The notes under the pieces are model-generated. The model was not told the origin of the DNA and searched no databases. It saw only the letters and a program-made list of their open reading frames with translations. 7,944 nucleotides of DNA from Acetobacteraceae bacterium (GTDB lineage Bacteria; Pseudomonadota; Alphaproteobacteria; Acetobacterales; Acetobacteraceae): contig CANJXD010000257.1 of the NCBI GenBank assembly GCA_947478535.1, positions 1-7,944 of the forward strand, read 5' to 3'. Positions 1 through 6,967 of this stretch are shown one piece after another; the first letter of the stretch is position 1, and each line of letters begins with the position of its first letter. The position numbers were made by a program, and so were the translations under genes.

Positions 1-36
1 AGTTGAACAAGGCGAGCGCGGCAACCAGGGGCTTTC

Positions 37-44
37 AAGGGAGA
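37..44 (+). promoter_or_regulatory. Ribosome binding site that sets the livG start
   Basis: A purine-rich AAGGGAGA lies 9 nt before a GTG codon at 54. It supports translation starting at that GTG rather than at the in-frame TTG at position 3, which would add 17 residues not expected in LivG proteins. The bases before it (1-36) show no recognisable gene; a TGA at 4-6 could end an upstream gene outside the window, but this cannot be confirmed. Confidence 0.6.
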
Positions 45-53
45 CGTCCGGGG

Positions 54-830
54 GTGTCTGACACGATCCTCGAGACCGAGGGGCTGACCAAGGAGTTCCG
101 GGGGTTCGTCGCGGTCAGCGACGTGCGCCTGCAGGTCAAGCGCGGCAGCATCCATGGGCTGATCGGCCCCAACGGTGCCGGCAAGACCACCTGCTTCAAC
201 CTGCTGACGAAATTCCTGCCGCCGACGCGCGGCAGCATCCGCTATGATGGGCGGGATATCACCACCATGCAGCCCGCCGATGTGGCGCGGCTCGGCCTGG
301 TGCGGTCCTTCCAGATCTCCGCCGTCTTCGCGCATCTGACGGTGCTGGAGAATGTGCGGCTCGCCCTGCAGCGGGCGCGCGGCAATTCCTTCGATTTCTG
401 GCGCCCGGAATCGGTGCTGCGACAGTTCGATGACCGTGCGATGGCGCTGCTGGAGGATGTCGGCCTGACCGGCTACGCCCGCAGCGCCGCCGGCGAACTG
501 CCCTATGGCCGCAAGCGCGCGCTGGAGATCGCGACGACGTTGGCGCTCGATCCCGTGATGATGCTGCTCGATGAGCCGACCGCGGGCATGACGCATGAGG
601 ATGTGGACCGCATCGTGACGCTGGTGCGCCGCGTCGCGCAGGGGCGCACCGTGCTGCTGGTGGAACACAATCTGAAGGTCGTCGAGGGGCTGTGCGACAC
701 CATCACCGTGCTCGCGCGCGGCAGCGTTCTGGCGCAGGGGGATTACGCGACGGTGTCGCGCAATCCGGATGTGCAGGCCGCCTATCTCGGCACCGATCCC
801 TCCATCGCCGGAAGCACGCAGCATGCCTGA
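54..830 (+). CDS. livG: HAAT-family ABC transporter ATP-binding protein LivG
   Basis: This is one of two cytoplasmic ATPases that power uptake through a branched-chain amino acid/amide-type (HAAT) importer. From the GTG at 54 the protein has 258 residues, the usual LivG size. Visible motifs are Walker A GPNGAGKTT (about 38-46), a degenerate signature LPYGR (about 149-153), Walker B ending LLLDEPTAG (D173, E174), and the switch histidine in VEHN (H205). The C-terminal VQAAYLG is the LivG tail motif, which separates it from LivF and from generic ABC ATPases. The signature reads LPYGRK instead of the canonical LSGGQ; LSYG-like variants are normal in LivG. It heads the visible operon and its end overlaps the livF start by 8 nt, suggesting translational coupling. 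Family assignment is secure; the transported compound is not known from the sequence. Confidence 0.94.
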   Translation: MSDTILETEGLTKEFRGFVAVSDVRLQVKRGSIHGLIGPNGAGKTTCFNLLTKFLPPTRGSIRYDGRDITTMQPADVARLGLVRSFQISAVFAHLTVLENVRLALQRARGNSFDFWRPESVLRQFDDRAMALLEDVGLTGYARSAAGELPYGRKRALEIATTLALDPVMMLLDEPTAGMTHEDVDRIVTLVRRVAQGRTVLLVEHNLKVVEGLCDTITVLARGSVLAQGDYATVSRNPDVQAAYLGTDPSIAGSTQHA

Positions 831-1560
831 CGGTGCCATGACGAACCGCCCCGCGGCGCCTCCGGCCATGCTGGAAATCCGCGGCCTCGAAGCCTGGTAT
901 GGCGAAAGCCACATCCTGCACGGCATCAACCTCGATATCCGCCAGGGCGAGGTGGTCACGCTGCTCGGCCGCAATGGCGCGGGCAAGACCTCGACGCTCC
1001 GCGCCATCATGGGGCTGACCGGCCGTCGCGCCGGCTCCATCCGCTTCGAGGGGCGGGAGACGATCGGGCTGCGCTCCGACCTCATCGCCCGCACCGGCAT
1101 CGCCTATTGCCCGGAGGAGCGCGGCATCTTCGCCTCGCTCGACGTGACGGAAAACCTGATGCTGCCGCCGGTGATCGCGCCGGGTGGCCTTGGGCTCGAT
1201 GAGATCTACGCGCTGTTCCCGAACCTGAAGGAACGCGCGCGCAGCCAGGGCACGAAGCTGTCGGGCGGCGAACAGCAGATGCTCGCCATCGCGCGCATCC
1301 TGCGGACCGGCGCGCGGCTGCTGCTGCTGGATGAACCCAGCGAGGGGCTCGCCCCCGTCATCGTCCAGCAGATCGGCGCGATGATCCGCGACATCAAGCA
1401 GCGCGGCTTCACCGTGCTGCTGGTGGAACAGAATTTCCGTTTCGCCCAGACCGTGGCGGACCGGCACTATGTGATGGAACACGGGCGCGTGGTGGATGAG
1501 GTGGCGAACCAGGATCTCGCCTCCAGCCTCGGCCGCCTGCACGAATACCTGGGCGTCTGA
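823..1560 (+). CDS. livF: HAAT-family ABC transporter ATP-binding protein LivF
   Basis: This is the second ATPase of the importer, expected to pair with LivG beneath the LivH-LivM membrane dimer. The ATG at 823 lies inside the end of livG and follows a GGAAG-type ribosome site at about 809-814; it gives 245 residues. A second in-frame ATG at 838 is possible and would remove five residues. Motifs are Walker A GRNGAGKTS (about 49-57), a canonical signature LSGGEQQ (about 146-152), and Walker B LLLLDEPSEG (D170, E171). The switch position reads VEQN (Q203) instead of histidine, which is typical of LivF and not a defect. The segment CPEERGIF before the signature is also LivF-like. The stop is followed by a 59-nt gap before the binding-protein gene. 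Confidence 0.94.
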   Translation: MPDGAMTNRPAAPPAMLEIRGLEAWYGESHILHGINLDIRQGEVVTLLGRNGAGKTSTLRAIMGLTGRRAGSIRFEGRETIGLRSDLIARTGIAYCPEERGIFASLDVTENLMLPPVIAPGGLGLDEIYALFPNLKERARSQGTKLSGGEQQMLAIARILRTGARLLLLDEPSEGLAPVIVQQIGAMIRDIKQRGFTVLLVEQNFRFAQTVADRHYVMEHGRVVDEVANQDLASSLGRLHEYLGV

Positions 1561-1574
1561 AAAGCCGCCCAGGG

Positions 1575-1600
1575 TGGACTGCGACACTGGACTGCGAAAC
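1575..1600 (+). repeat. 13-bp tandem duplication between livF and the binding-protein gene
   Basis: Two adjacent 13-bp units, TGGACTGCGACAC and TGGACTGCGAAAC, match at 12 of 13 positions. They fill nearly half of the 59-nt gap between livF and the binding-protein gene, ending just before its ribosome site. The unit length is not a multiple of three, which fits non-coding sequence. It may be a slippage product or a paired protein-binding site; the sequence alone does not decide. Confidence 0.7.
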
Positions 1601-1619
1601 CCTAGGGGAGAACACCAAG

Positions 1620-2861
1620 ATGACGATCGACCGCCGCACGCTTCTGACCGGCGCCGCCGCCCTTCCGGCGCTCGGCGGGCTGCCCTGGCGCAGCGCCAAG
1701 GCGCAGGCCGCCAACACCATCAAGATCGGCGTGCTGAACGACCAGTCCGCGCTGTATCGCGACATCTCCGGCCCCGGCTCCACCCAGGCGGTGCGGCTCG
1801 CGGTGCAGGAATCCGGCATCGCCGCCTCCGGCATCAATGTCGAGGTCGTGCAGGCTGACCACCAGAACCGCCCCGATGTCGGCTCCACCGTCGCGCGCCA
1901 GTGGTATGACCGTGATGGCGTCGATGTGATCGTCGATGTGCCGACGTCTTCCGTCGCCCTCGCGGTCAACACGCTGACGCGGGAGAAGAACAAGCTCTTC
2001 ATCAATTCCGGCGCCGCGACGTCCGATCTCACGGGCTCCGCCTGCTCGCCGAACACGATCCATTGGACCTACGACACCTACATGCTCGGCAAGGGCACGG
2101 GTGGCGCGATGGTGGCGGCGGGTGGCCGCACCTGGTTCTTCATCACGGCGGACTACGCCTTCGGCCACGCGCTGGAACGCGACACAACCGGCTTCATCAC
2201 CGCCGCCGGCGGGCGCGTGCTGGGCGGCGTTCGGACGCCGTTTCCGGGCACGACCGATTTCTCCTCCTTCCTCCAGCAGGCGCAGCGGTCCCGCGCCAAT
2301 GTCATCGGCCTCGCGAATGCGGGCGGTGACACCATCAACTGCATCAAGCAGGCGGCGGAATTCCGCATCACCCGGGGTGGCACGAAGCTCGCGGGGCTGC
2401 TGGTCTTCATCTCCGATGTCCACTCGCTGGGCCTCGAAGTGGCGCAGGGCCTCGTCGTGACGGCCAGCTTCTACTGGGACCTGAACGACCGCACCCGTGC
2501 CTTCACCAACCGGCTCGGCGCCATGCCGGGCAACCTGAAGCCCACGATGGTGCAGGCCGGCTGCTATTCCGGCGTGCTGCACTACCTGAAGGCGGTGAAG
2601 GAGATGGGCGTGGCTGCCGCCAAGGCGTCGGGCGCCGATGCCGCCGCCAAGATGAAGGCGATGCCGACCAGCGACGATGCCTTCGGCGAGGGCACGGTTC
2701 GCGCCGATGGCCGCAAGATCCACCCGGCCTATCTGTTCGAGGTGAAGTCCCCCGCCGAAAGCCGCGCGCCGTGGGACTACTACAAGCTCGTCTCGACCAT
2801 CCCGGCGAATGAGGCCTGGCGCCCGATCACCGAAGGCGCCTGCACGCTCATCCGCTCGTAA
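1620..2861 (+). CDS. HAAT-type ABC transporter substrate-binding protein, exported
   Basis: This is the periplasmic ligand-capture protein of the operon, a type-I periplasmic-binding fold of the LivJ/LivK, AmiC and UrtA superfamily, with 413 residues. The ATG at 1620 follows AGGGGAGA at about 1604-1611. The N-terminus carries a twin-arginine motif (DRRTLL, residues 4-9), a hydrophobic Ala/Leu stretch to about residue 22 and a probable cleavage site after AKA or AQA (about 28-30), so Tat export is likely. The mature protein opens with IKIGVLND, the family's first strand. Other family-like stretches are DVPTSSVALAV, NTIHWTYDTY and the closing PWDYYKLV. Cysteines occur at about 142, 241, 315 and 408; the first and third or fourth could form disulfides in the periplasm, but the pairing is unknown. 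It sits between the ATPase and permease genes. A stem-loop after the stop may keep it expressed above the permeases. The specificity (amino acid, amide, urea or aromatic acid) cannot be read from the sequence, so I give no symbol. Confidence 0.93.
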   Translation: MTIDRRTLLTGAAALPALGGLPWRSAKAQAANTIKIGVLNDQSALYRDISGPGSTQAVRLAVQESGIAASGINVEVVQADHQNRPDVGSTVARQWYDRDGVDVIVDVPTSSVALAVNTLTREKNKLFINSGAATSDLTGSACSPNTIHWTYDTYMLGKGTGGAMVAAGGRTWFFITADYAFGHALERDTTGFITAAGGRVLGGVRTPFPGTTDFSSFLQQAQRSRANVIGLANAGGDTINCIKQAAEFRITRGGTKLAGLLVFISDVHSLGLEVAQGLVVTASFYWDLNDRTRAFTNRLGAMPGNLKPTMVQAGCYSGVLHYLKAVKEMGVAAAKASGADAAAKMKAMPTSDDAFGEGTVRADGRKIHPAYLFEVKSPAESRAPWDYYKLVSTIPANEAWRPITEGACTLIRS

Positions 2862-2868
2862 GACCCTG

Positions 2869-2898
2869 CGGCGGGGGCGCCATCGCGCGCCCCCGCCG
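2869..2898 (+). promoter_or_regulatory. Intra-operon GC stem-loop after the binding-protein gene
   Basis: A perfect 12-bp inverted repeat (arms 2869-2880 and 2887-2898, core GGCGGGGGCGC) with a 6-nt loop CATCGC starts 7 nt after the binding-protein stop and ends 25 nt before the livH ATG. No T-run follows, so it is not a classic intrinsic terminator. Stem-loops at this position in binding-protein-dependent transport operons often protect the upstream mRNA from 3' exonucleases or partly stop transcription, giving excess binding protein over permease. That role is inferred here. Confidence 0.7.
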
Positions 2899-2923
2899 AT
2901 CTCTGGCCGCGAGAGGCGCGCGC

Positions 2924-3808
2924 ATGGAAGACCTGCTTTTCGAACTGCAACTGGTGCTGCCGCAGGTCATCCTGGGCGTGATCAACGGCGCCTTCTACGC
3001 GCTGCTCTCGCTCGGCCTCGCTGTCATCTTCGGGATGCTGAACGTCATCAATTTCGCCCATGGCGCGCAGTTCATGATGGGTGCCTTCGCCGCCTGGATG
3101 ATGCTGACCTGGCTCGGCATCGGCTATTGGGGCGCGCTGATCATCGCGCCGCTGATCGTGGGCGCCATCGGCATGGCGATGGAACGGGTGATGATCGCCC
3201 GGCTCTATAAGCTCGACCACCTGTATGGCCTGCTGCTCACCTTCGGCAGCGCGCTGGTGATCGAGGGTCTGTTCCGCAACAGCTTCGGCTCCTCCGGCCA
3301 ACGCTACCAGCCGCCCAAGGTGTTTGAGGCGCTGGACCTTGAGATTGGCGATTTCTTCCTGCCTGGCTATCGCGTCTGGGTGCTGATCGCGGCGAGCACC
3401 ATCTGCCTCGCCACCTGGCTGGTGATCGAGAAGACGAAGATCGGCAGCTACCTCCGCGCCGCGACGGAACGCCCGCAACTCGTGCAGGCCTTCGGCATCA
3501 ACGTGCCCCTGATGATGACGCTGACCTATGGCGCGGGCGTGGCGCTGGCAGCGCTCGCCGGCGTGCTGGCGGCGCCAATCTATTCCGTGCATCCGGCGAT
3601 GGGCGCCAACTTCATCATCACCGTCTTCGCCGTGGTCGTCATCGGCGGCATGGGCTCCATCATGGGCTCCATCGTCACCGGCTTCATGCTCGGCTTCGTG
3701 CAGGGCGTGACCGATGTGTTCTATTCGGAGGCGTCGCAGACCGTTGTCTTCGTCATCATGGCCATCGTGCTGCTGACGCGGCCCGCCGGCCTGTTCGGGA
3801 GGGCATGA
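2924..3808 (+). CDS. livH: HAAT-family ABC transporter permease LivH
   Basis: This inner-membrane channel subunit pairs with LivM. It has 294 residues, close to the family norm, and is strongly hydrophobic with about eight membrane segments (approximately 12-36, 43-62, 64-86, 99-117, 150-168, 194-219, 228-260 in two parts, 270-286). Diagnostic stretches are GLAVIFGMLNVINFAHG (about 31-47), the cytoplasmic coupling segment YLRAATERPQLVQAFGIN (about 176-193) that should contact an ATPase, and VVVIGGMGSIMGSIVTG (about 237-253). The ATG at 2924 follows GAGAGG at 2911-2916. The stop at 3806-3808 is one base from the livM ATG, and the GGGAGGG just before the stop serves livM. In the usual loop pattern RAxxxD/NPxxAxxxGI this copy reads RAATERPQLVQAFGI, an ordinary variation. 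Confidence 0.94.
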   Translation: MEDLLFELQLVLPQVILGVINGAFYALLSLGLAVIFGMLNVINFAHGAQFMMGAFAAWMMLTWLGIGYWGALIIAPLIVGAIGMAMERVMIARLYKLDHLYGLLLTFGSALVIEGLFRNSFGSSGQRYQPPKVFEALDLEIGDFFLPGYRVWVLIAASTICLATWLVIEKTKIGSYLRAATERPQLVQAFGINVPLMMTLTYGAGVALAALAGVLAAPIYSVHPAMGANFIITVFAVVVIGGMGSIMGSIVTGFMLGFVQGVTDVFYSEASQTVVFVIMAIVLLTRPAGLFGRA

Positions 3809-3809
3809 C

Positions 3810-4799
3810 ATGGCCGGAGAGACCATCGCCTCCGCCGCCATCCGGCCGGGCAGCGATATCCAGGGCTTCTGGGGCTTCACCCGCCCGCAGGCCATCGCCT
3901 TCCTGGCCCTGGTGGCCTTCGTCGGCGTGGCGCCCTTCTTCCTCTATCCCGTCTTCCTGATGAAGGTGCTGTGCTTCGCGCTGTTCGCCTGCGCCTTCAA
4001 CCTGCTGATCGGCTATGTCGGCCTGCTGAGCTTCGGCCACGCCGCTTATTTCGGCATGGGCGCCTATGTCACGGGCTATGCGGCCAAGGCCTGGGGCGTG
4101 CCGCCGGAATTCTCCATCGTGCTGGGCGGACTGGCGGGCGCGGCCTTTGGCCTGCCCTTCGGCTGGCTCGCCATCCGCCGCGCCGGCATCTACTTCGCGA
4201 TGATAACGCTGGCGCTGGCGCAGATGGTCTACTTCTTCGCCCTCCAGGCCCCCTTCACCGGCGGCGAGGACGGCATCCAGGCCATCCCGCGCGGCACGCT
4301 GCTCGGCATCTTCGACCTGACGCCGGATATCGCGCTCTACTGGCTGGTCGCCGTCGTGTTCCTCGTTGGCTTCCTGCTGATCCACCGCATCGTCCATTCC
4401 CCCTTCGGCCAGGTGCTGAAGGCGATCCGGGAGAATGAGCCGCGCGCCATTTCCCTCGGCTACCGCGTGGATGACTACAAGCTTCTCGCCTTCGTCCTTT
4501 CCGCCGGCATCGCCGGCGCGGCGGGCGGCACCAAGGCCCTCGTCTTCAACATCGCCACCCTGACCGATGTGCACTGGACCATGTCTGGCGAGGTGGTGCT
4601 GATGAGCCTGGTGGGTGGCCTCGGCACTGTCTTCGGCCCGGTCATCGGCGCGGCGGTGATCGTCACGATGCAGAACTATCTTGCGCAGTTCGGCGCCTGG
4701 GTGCTGGTCATCCAGGGGGCGATCTTCGTCGCCTGCGTGCTCGCCTTCCGGCGTGGCGTGGTGGGCGAGATCGCCAATTGGTTGCGGGTCAAGCTGTAA
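3810..4799 (+). CDS. livM: HAAT-family ABC transporter permease LivM
   Basis: This is the second membrane subunit of the importer, 329 residues. A hydrophilic N-terminal stretch of about 25 residues precedes the first membrane helix (about 27-48). Family stretches are NLLIGYVGLLSFGHAAYFGM (about 64-83), TGGEDGI (about 150-156), the cytoplasmic coupling segment LKAIRENEPRAISLGY (about 203-218), and MSLVGGLGTVFGPVIGA (about 265-281). The FGHAAYFGMGAY and GGxxGI motifs distinguish it from LivH. The ATG at 3810 follows GGGAGGG at about 3797-3803 with only 1 nt between the livH stop and this start, so the two permeases are probably translationally coupled at equal stoichiometry. It is the last transporter gene; no clear intrinsic terminator follows it. 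Confidence 0.94.
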   Translation: MAGETIASAAIRPGSDIQGFWGFTRPQAIAFLALVAFVGVAPFFLYPVFLMKVLCFALFACAFNLLIGYVGLLSFGHAAYFGMGAYVTGYAAKAWGVPPEFSIVLGGLAGAAFGLPFGWLAIRRAGIYFAMITLALAQMVYFFALQAPFTGGEDGIQAIPRGTLLGIFDLTPDIALYWLVAVVFLVGFLLIHRIVHSPFGQVLKAIRENEPRAISLGYRVDDYKLLAFVLSAGIAGAAGGTKALVFNIATLTDVHWTMSGEVVLMSLVGGLGTVFGPVIGAAVIVTMQNYLAQFGAWVLVIQGAIFVACVLAFRRGVVGEIANWLRVKL

Positions 4800-4830
4800 C
4801 GTCTACAGCCTCTTAACATGTCGCCCTTAG

Positions 4831-4859
4831 GGTTCACCCCGTCATCGACGGAGTGAACC
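4831..4859 (+). promoter_or_regulatory. Near-perfect hairpin covering the chemoreceptor ribosome site
   Basis: Arms GGTTCACCCCGTC (4831-4843) and GACGGAGTGAACC (4847-4859) pair at 12 of 13 positions, with one C-A mismatch, around the 3-nt loop ATC. The right arm contains GGAG (4850-4853), the apparent Shine-Dalgarno of the chemoreceptor, and the hairpin ends 2 nt before the ATG at 4862. If transcribed, the folded form would block ribosome entry; as DNA, it could be an operator for a dimeric regulator. No T-run follows it, so it is a poor terminator for the livM operon. The structure is seen directly; the function is inferred. Confidence 0.72.
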
Positions 4860-4861
4860 GT

Positions 4862-6841
4862 ATGAAACGGTTGTTCGGCAGCATTGCGGCGCGCATCCAG
4901 GCGGCGCTTCTCGTGCTCACCCTGATCGGCGTCGGGGGCGGCGTCGCCACCATGGCGGTCGTCACGGACTACAACAATGATGTCGCCGAGATGGATCAGG
5001 TCGCCTCCCGCGCCCGGATCGCGGCCGAACTCGATGGCCAGGTCTATGCGGTGGTGATGGAAAGCCGCGGCCTCTACATGAGCCGCGCTCCCGCCGATAT
5101 TGAACGCTACGCTGCGGGGCTGCGCCGCCACCTTGCCCGGATCGAGACACTGCGCCGCGATCTGCGCGCGGTGACCATGCCCGGTGATGCGCTGGTCACG
5201 CGGCTGGATGCGGCGCTGGCGGAGTTCATCCGCTTCCGCGAAGACCTGGCCCGCATCGCCTTGGCGGAGGGCGGCGAAGCCGCGGATCGCCAGGGCAACT
5301 ACACCGCCAACCGCGCCAACCGCACCGCCGTGAACCAGGCCCTGCAGCAGGCGGTGACGGAGATGGCCCAGGCCTCGACCGCGCTGACCGCTGAAGTGCA
5401 GGCGCATGGCGAGCATCTCGGCCGGCTCACGCTGCTCGTCCTCGGGGGCATTGCCCTGTCCGCGGGCGTGCTCGCCAGCTTCGGCATGCATCGCCAGGTC
5501 ATCGCCCCGCTTGGCCGCCTGACCGGTACCATGGGGCGGCTCGCCAAGGGCGAGATCGGCGTCACCATCCCCGGCCTTGGCCGGAGCGATGAGGTCGGCG
5601 CCATCGCCAGCGCGCTGGCCGTGCTGCGCGACCGTGGAGAGGAAACGGTCCGCCTGCGCGCGGCGCAGGAGGAAGAACGCGCTGCCGCCCATGCGGCGGA
5701 AGCGGCCTCGCTGCGCGGCATGGCGGACCGGGTGGAAGATGCGGTGCGCGACGCCGTCTCCCGCATCGGTGGTGAAGTGACGCAGTTGCATGGCCATGCC
5801 AGCGCCATGGGCGAAGGGGCCTCCGCGGCCGGGGAAAGCAGCGCCGCCGTCGCCGCGGCCGCCTGCGCGATGCGCGAGGATGCCGAGACTGGCGCCGCCG
5901 CGACCGAACAACTCAGCGCCAGCATCCGCAGCATCACCAGCCAGGTCTCTGCCGCCACCGAGGCGACCCGCCGCGCGGTGGGGGAAACGCAGGCCGGCAC
6001 GCGCGCGATCGACGGGCTGCAACAGGCCGTGGTGCAGATCGGCGATGTCGCGCGGCTGATCGGCGATATCGCGGGGCAGACCAACCTGCTCGCCCTCAAC
6101 GCGACGATCGAGGCCGCCCGCGCGGGTGAAGCGGGCAAGGGCTTCGCCGTGGTGGCGAGCGAGGTGAAGGCACTGGCCGGCCAGACCAGCCGCAGTACGG
6201 AGGAGATCGCGCGCCAGATCCAGCAGGTCGGCCAGGCGACGGAAGCCGCGGCGGCAACCGTGCGCGCCATGCTCGCCACCATCGCCGAACTCGATGGCAT
6301 CGCGCAGGGCATCGCGGAGGCGATCCGCCAGCAGGATGCGGCGACCGGCGATATCGCTCGCGTCGTCTCCGGCACCGCGGCGTCCGCCCGCGGCATGGCG
6401 GAGCGGATCGACGCCATCGCCAGTGGCAGCGCTGCGCTCGGCCAGCAGGCCGCGCTGGTGCGGGAAGGCGCGAGTGGCGTGAATGACGGCATGGAGACGA
6501 TGCGCCAGGCGCTGGTCGCGGCGTTGCGGTCTTCCACCAGCGCTGTGAATCGCCGCCAGGCACGGCGGGACGTCGTGCCGCGCCTGGCCCGAATGGAGCG
6601 GGCAGGTGGCGTTGTTTCTGTGACTCTGATCGACCTGTCCCGTGGCGGCGCGGCGCTGCAACCGGTGCCAGGGATCCAGCAAGGAGAGACGATTTCGCTG
6701 CGCGTCGAAGGCCTGCCCCGCGCCGTGCCCGGCACGGTGCTGGCGGTCGAGGAAACCCGCATTCGCCTGCGCTTTGCCCCGGCTGCGCTCACGGATGAGG
6801 AGATCGCCGCCCTGCCGCAGGGCGGCCGGGCCGCCGCCTGA
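4862..6841 (+). CDS. Methyl-accepting chemotaxis protein with C-terminal PilZ domain
   Basis: This transmembrane chemoreceptor would control CheA-CheW signalling to the flagellar motor. I choose the ATG at 4862 (659 residues), preceded by GGAG at 4850-4853; an in-frame GTG at 4853 would add three residues but lies inside a hairpin. The order is: membrane helix 1 (about 12-34), periplasmic helical sensor of about 154 residues including [14 protein letters not shown], membrane helix 2 (about 189-209), HAMP (about 210-258), a long alanine-rich coiled coil, and the conserved signalling hairpin around [19 protein letters not shown] (about 404-422). The C-terminus then carries a PilZ domain with RRQARR (564-569) and DLSRGG (591-596), matching the RxxxR and DxSxxG cyclic-di-GMP motifs. 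A C-terminal CheR-binding pentapeptide is absent; the tail is GGRAAA. The sensor ligand is unknown. A receptor with a C-terminal PilZ domain is known in Azospirillum brasilense (Tlp1), where it binds cyclic-di-GMP. Confidence 0.93.
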   Translation: MKRLFGSIAARIQAALLVLTLIGVGGGVATMAVVTDYNNDVAEMDQVASRARIAAELDGQVYAVVMESRGLYMSRAPADIERYAAGLRRHLARIETLRRDLRAVTMPGDALVTRLDAALAEFIRFREDLARIALAEGGEAADRQGNYTANRANRTAVNQALQQAVTEMAQASTALTAEVQAHGEHLGRLTLLVLGGIALSAGVLASFGMHRQVIAPLGRLTGTMGRLAKGEIGVTIPGLGRSDEVGAIASALAVLRDRGEETVRLRAAQEEERAAAHAAEAASLRGMADRVEDAVRDAVSRIGGEVTQLHGHASAMGEGASAAGESSAAVAAAACAMREDAETGAAATEQLSASIRSITSQVSAATEATRRAVGETQAGTRAIDGLQQAVVQIGDVARLIGDIAGQTNLLALNATIEAARAGEAGKGFAVVASEVKALAGQTSRSTEEIARQIQQVGQATEAAAATVRAMLATIAELDGIAQGIAEAIRQQDAATGDIARVVSGTAASARGMAERIDAIASGSAALGQQAALVREGASGVNDGMETMRQALVAALRSSTSAVNRRQARRDVVPRLARMERAGGVVSVTLIDLSRGGAALQPVPGIQQGETISLRVEGLPRAVPGTVLAVEETRIRLRFAPAALTDEEIAALPQGGRAAA

Positions 6842-6849
6842 AGCGCAGG

Positions 6850-6874
6850 GGGCTGCTCACCGGAAAGGCAGCCC
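6850..6874 (+). terminator. Weak stem-loop after the chemoreceptor gene
   Basis: GGGCTGC (6850-6856) and GCAGCCC (6868-6874) form a perfect 7-bp stem around an 11-nt loop, starting 8 nt after the chemoreceptor stop. No T-run follows, so it would be at best a weak or factor-assisted terminator. The rest of the 126-nt gap (6842-6967) shows no convincing promoter or small gene. Confidence 0.35.
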
Positions 6875-6967
6875 TGGCCGCGTTCTACGCAGGCCGATGA
6901 TGCGGATGCCGCCTTTCGCCTGCTCAACAGGCTTGCGCACGCGGCATGCTGTGTCACATGACGGGCC

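Noticed and set aside
3..53. Upstream extension of livG to a TTG at position 3
   Set aside because: The extra residues do not resemble a LivG N-terminus and a good ribosome site precedes the GTG at 54.
1429..1431. Glutamine instead of the switch histidine in the second ATPase
   Set aside because: VEQN is the usual form in LivF proteins, so it is not evidence of an inactive ATPase.
703..3895. Several long minus-strand frames opposite livF, the binding protein and livH
   Set aside because: Same reasoning: biased composition and no motifs, opposite genes with clear motifs and ribosome sites.
6038..6073. Near-identical 15-bp repeats 21 nt apart in the chemoreceptor gene (IGDVA/IGDIA)
   Set aside because: The spacing is exactly seven codons, one coiled-coil heptad, and it lies in the conserved signalling helix just before QTNLLALN; it is normal protein periodicity.
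4676..6682. A 668-codon open frame on the minus strand opposite the chemoreceptor
   Set aside because: It has no recognisable domain, is rich in His/Arg/Gly/Asp as expected from the complement of GC-rich coding DNA, and lies opposite a clear multi-domain gene. It is a shadow frame.
6930..6967. Possible promoter before the DUF1028 gene (TTGCGC with weak downstream box)
   Set aside because: No -10-like box at a suitable distance; the match is too weak in this base composition to report.
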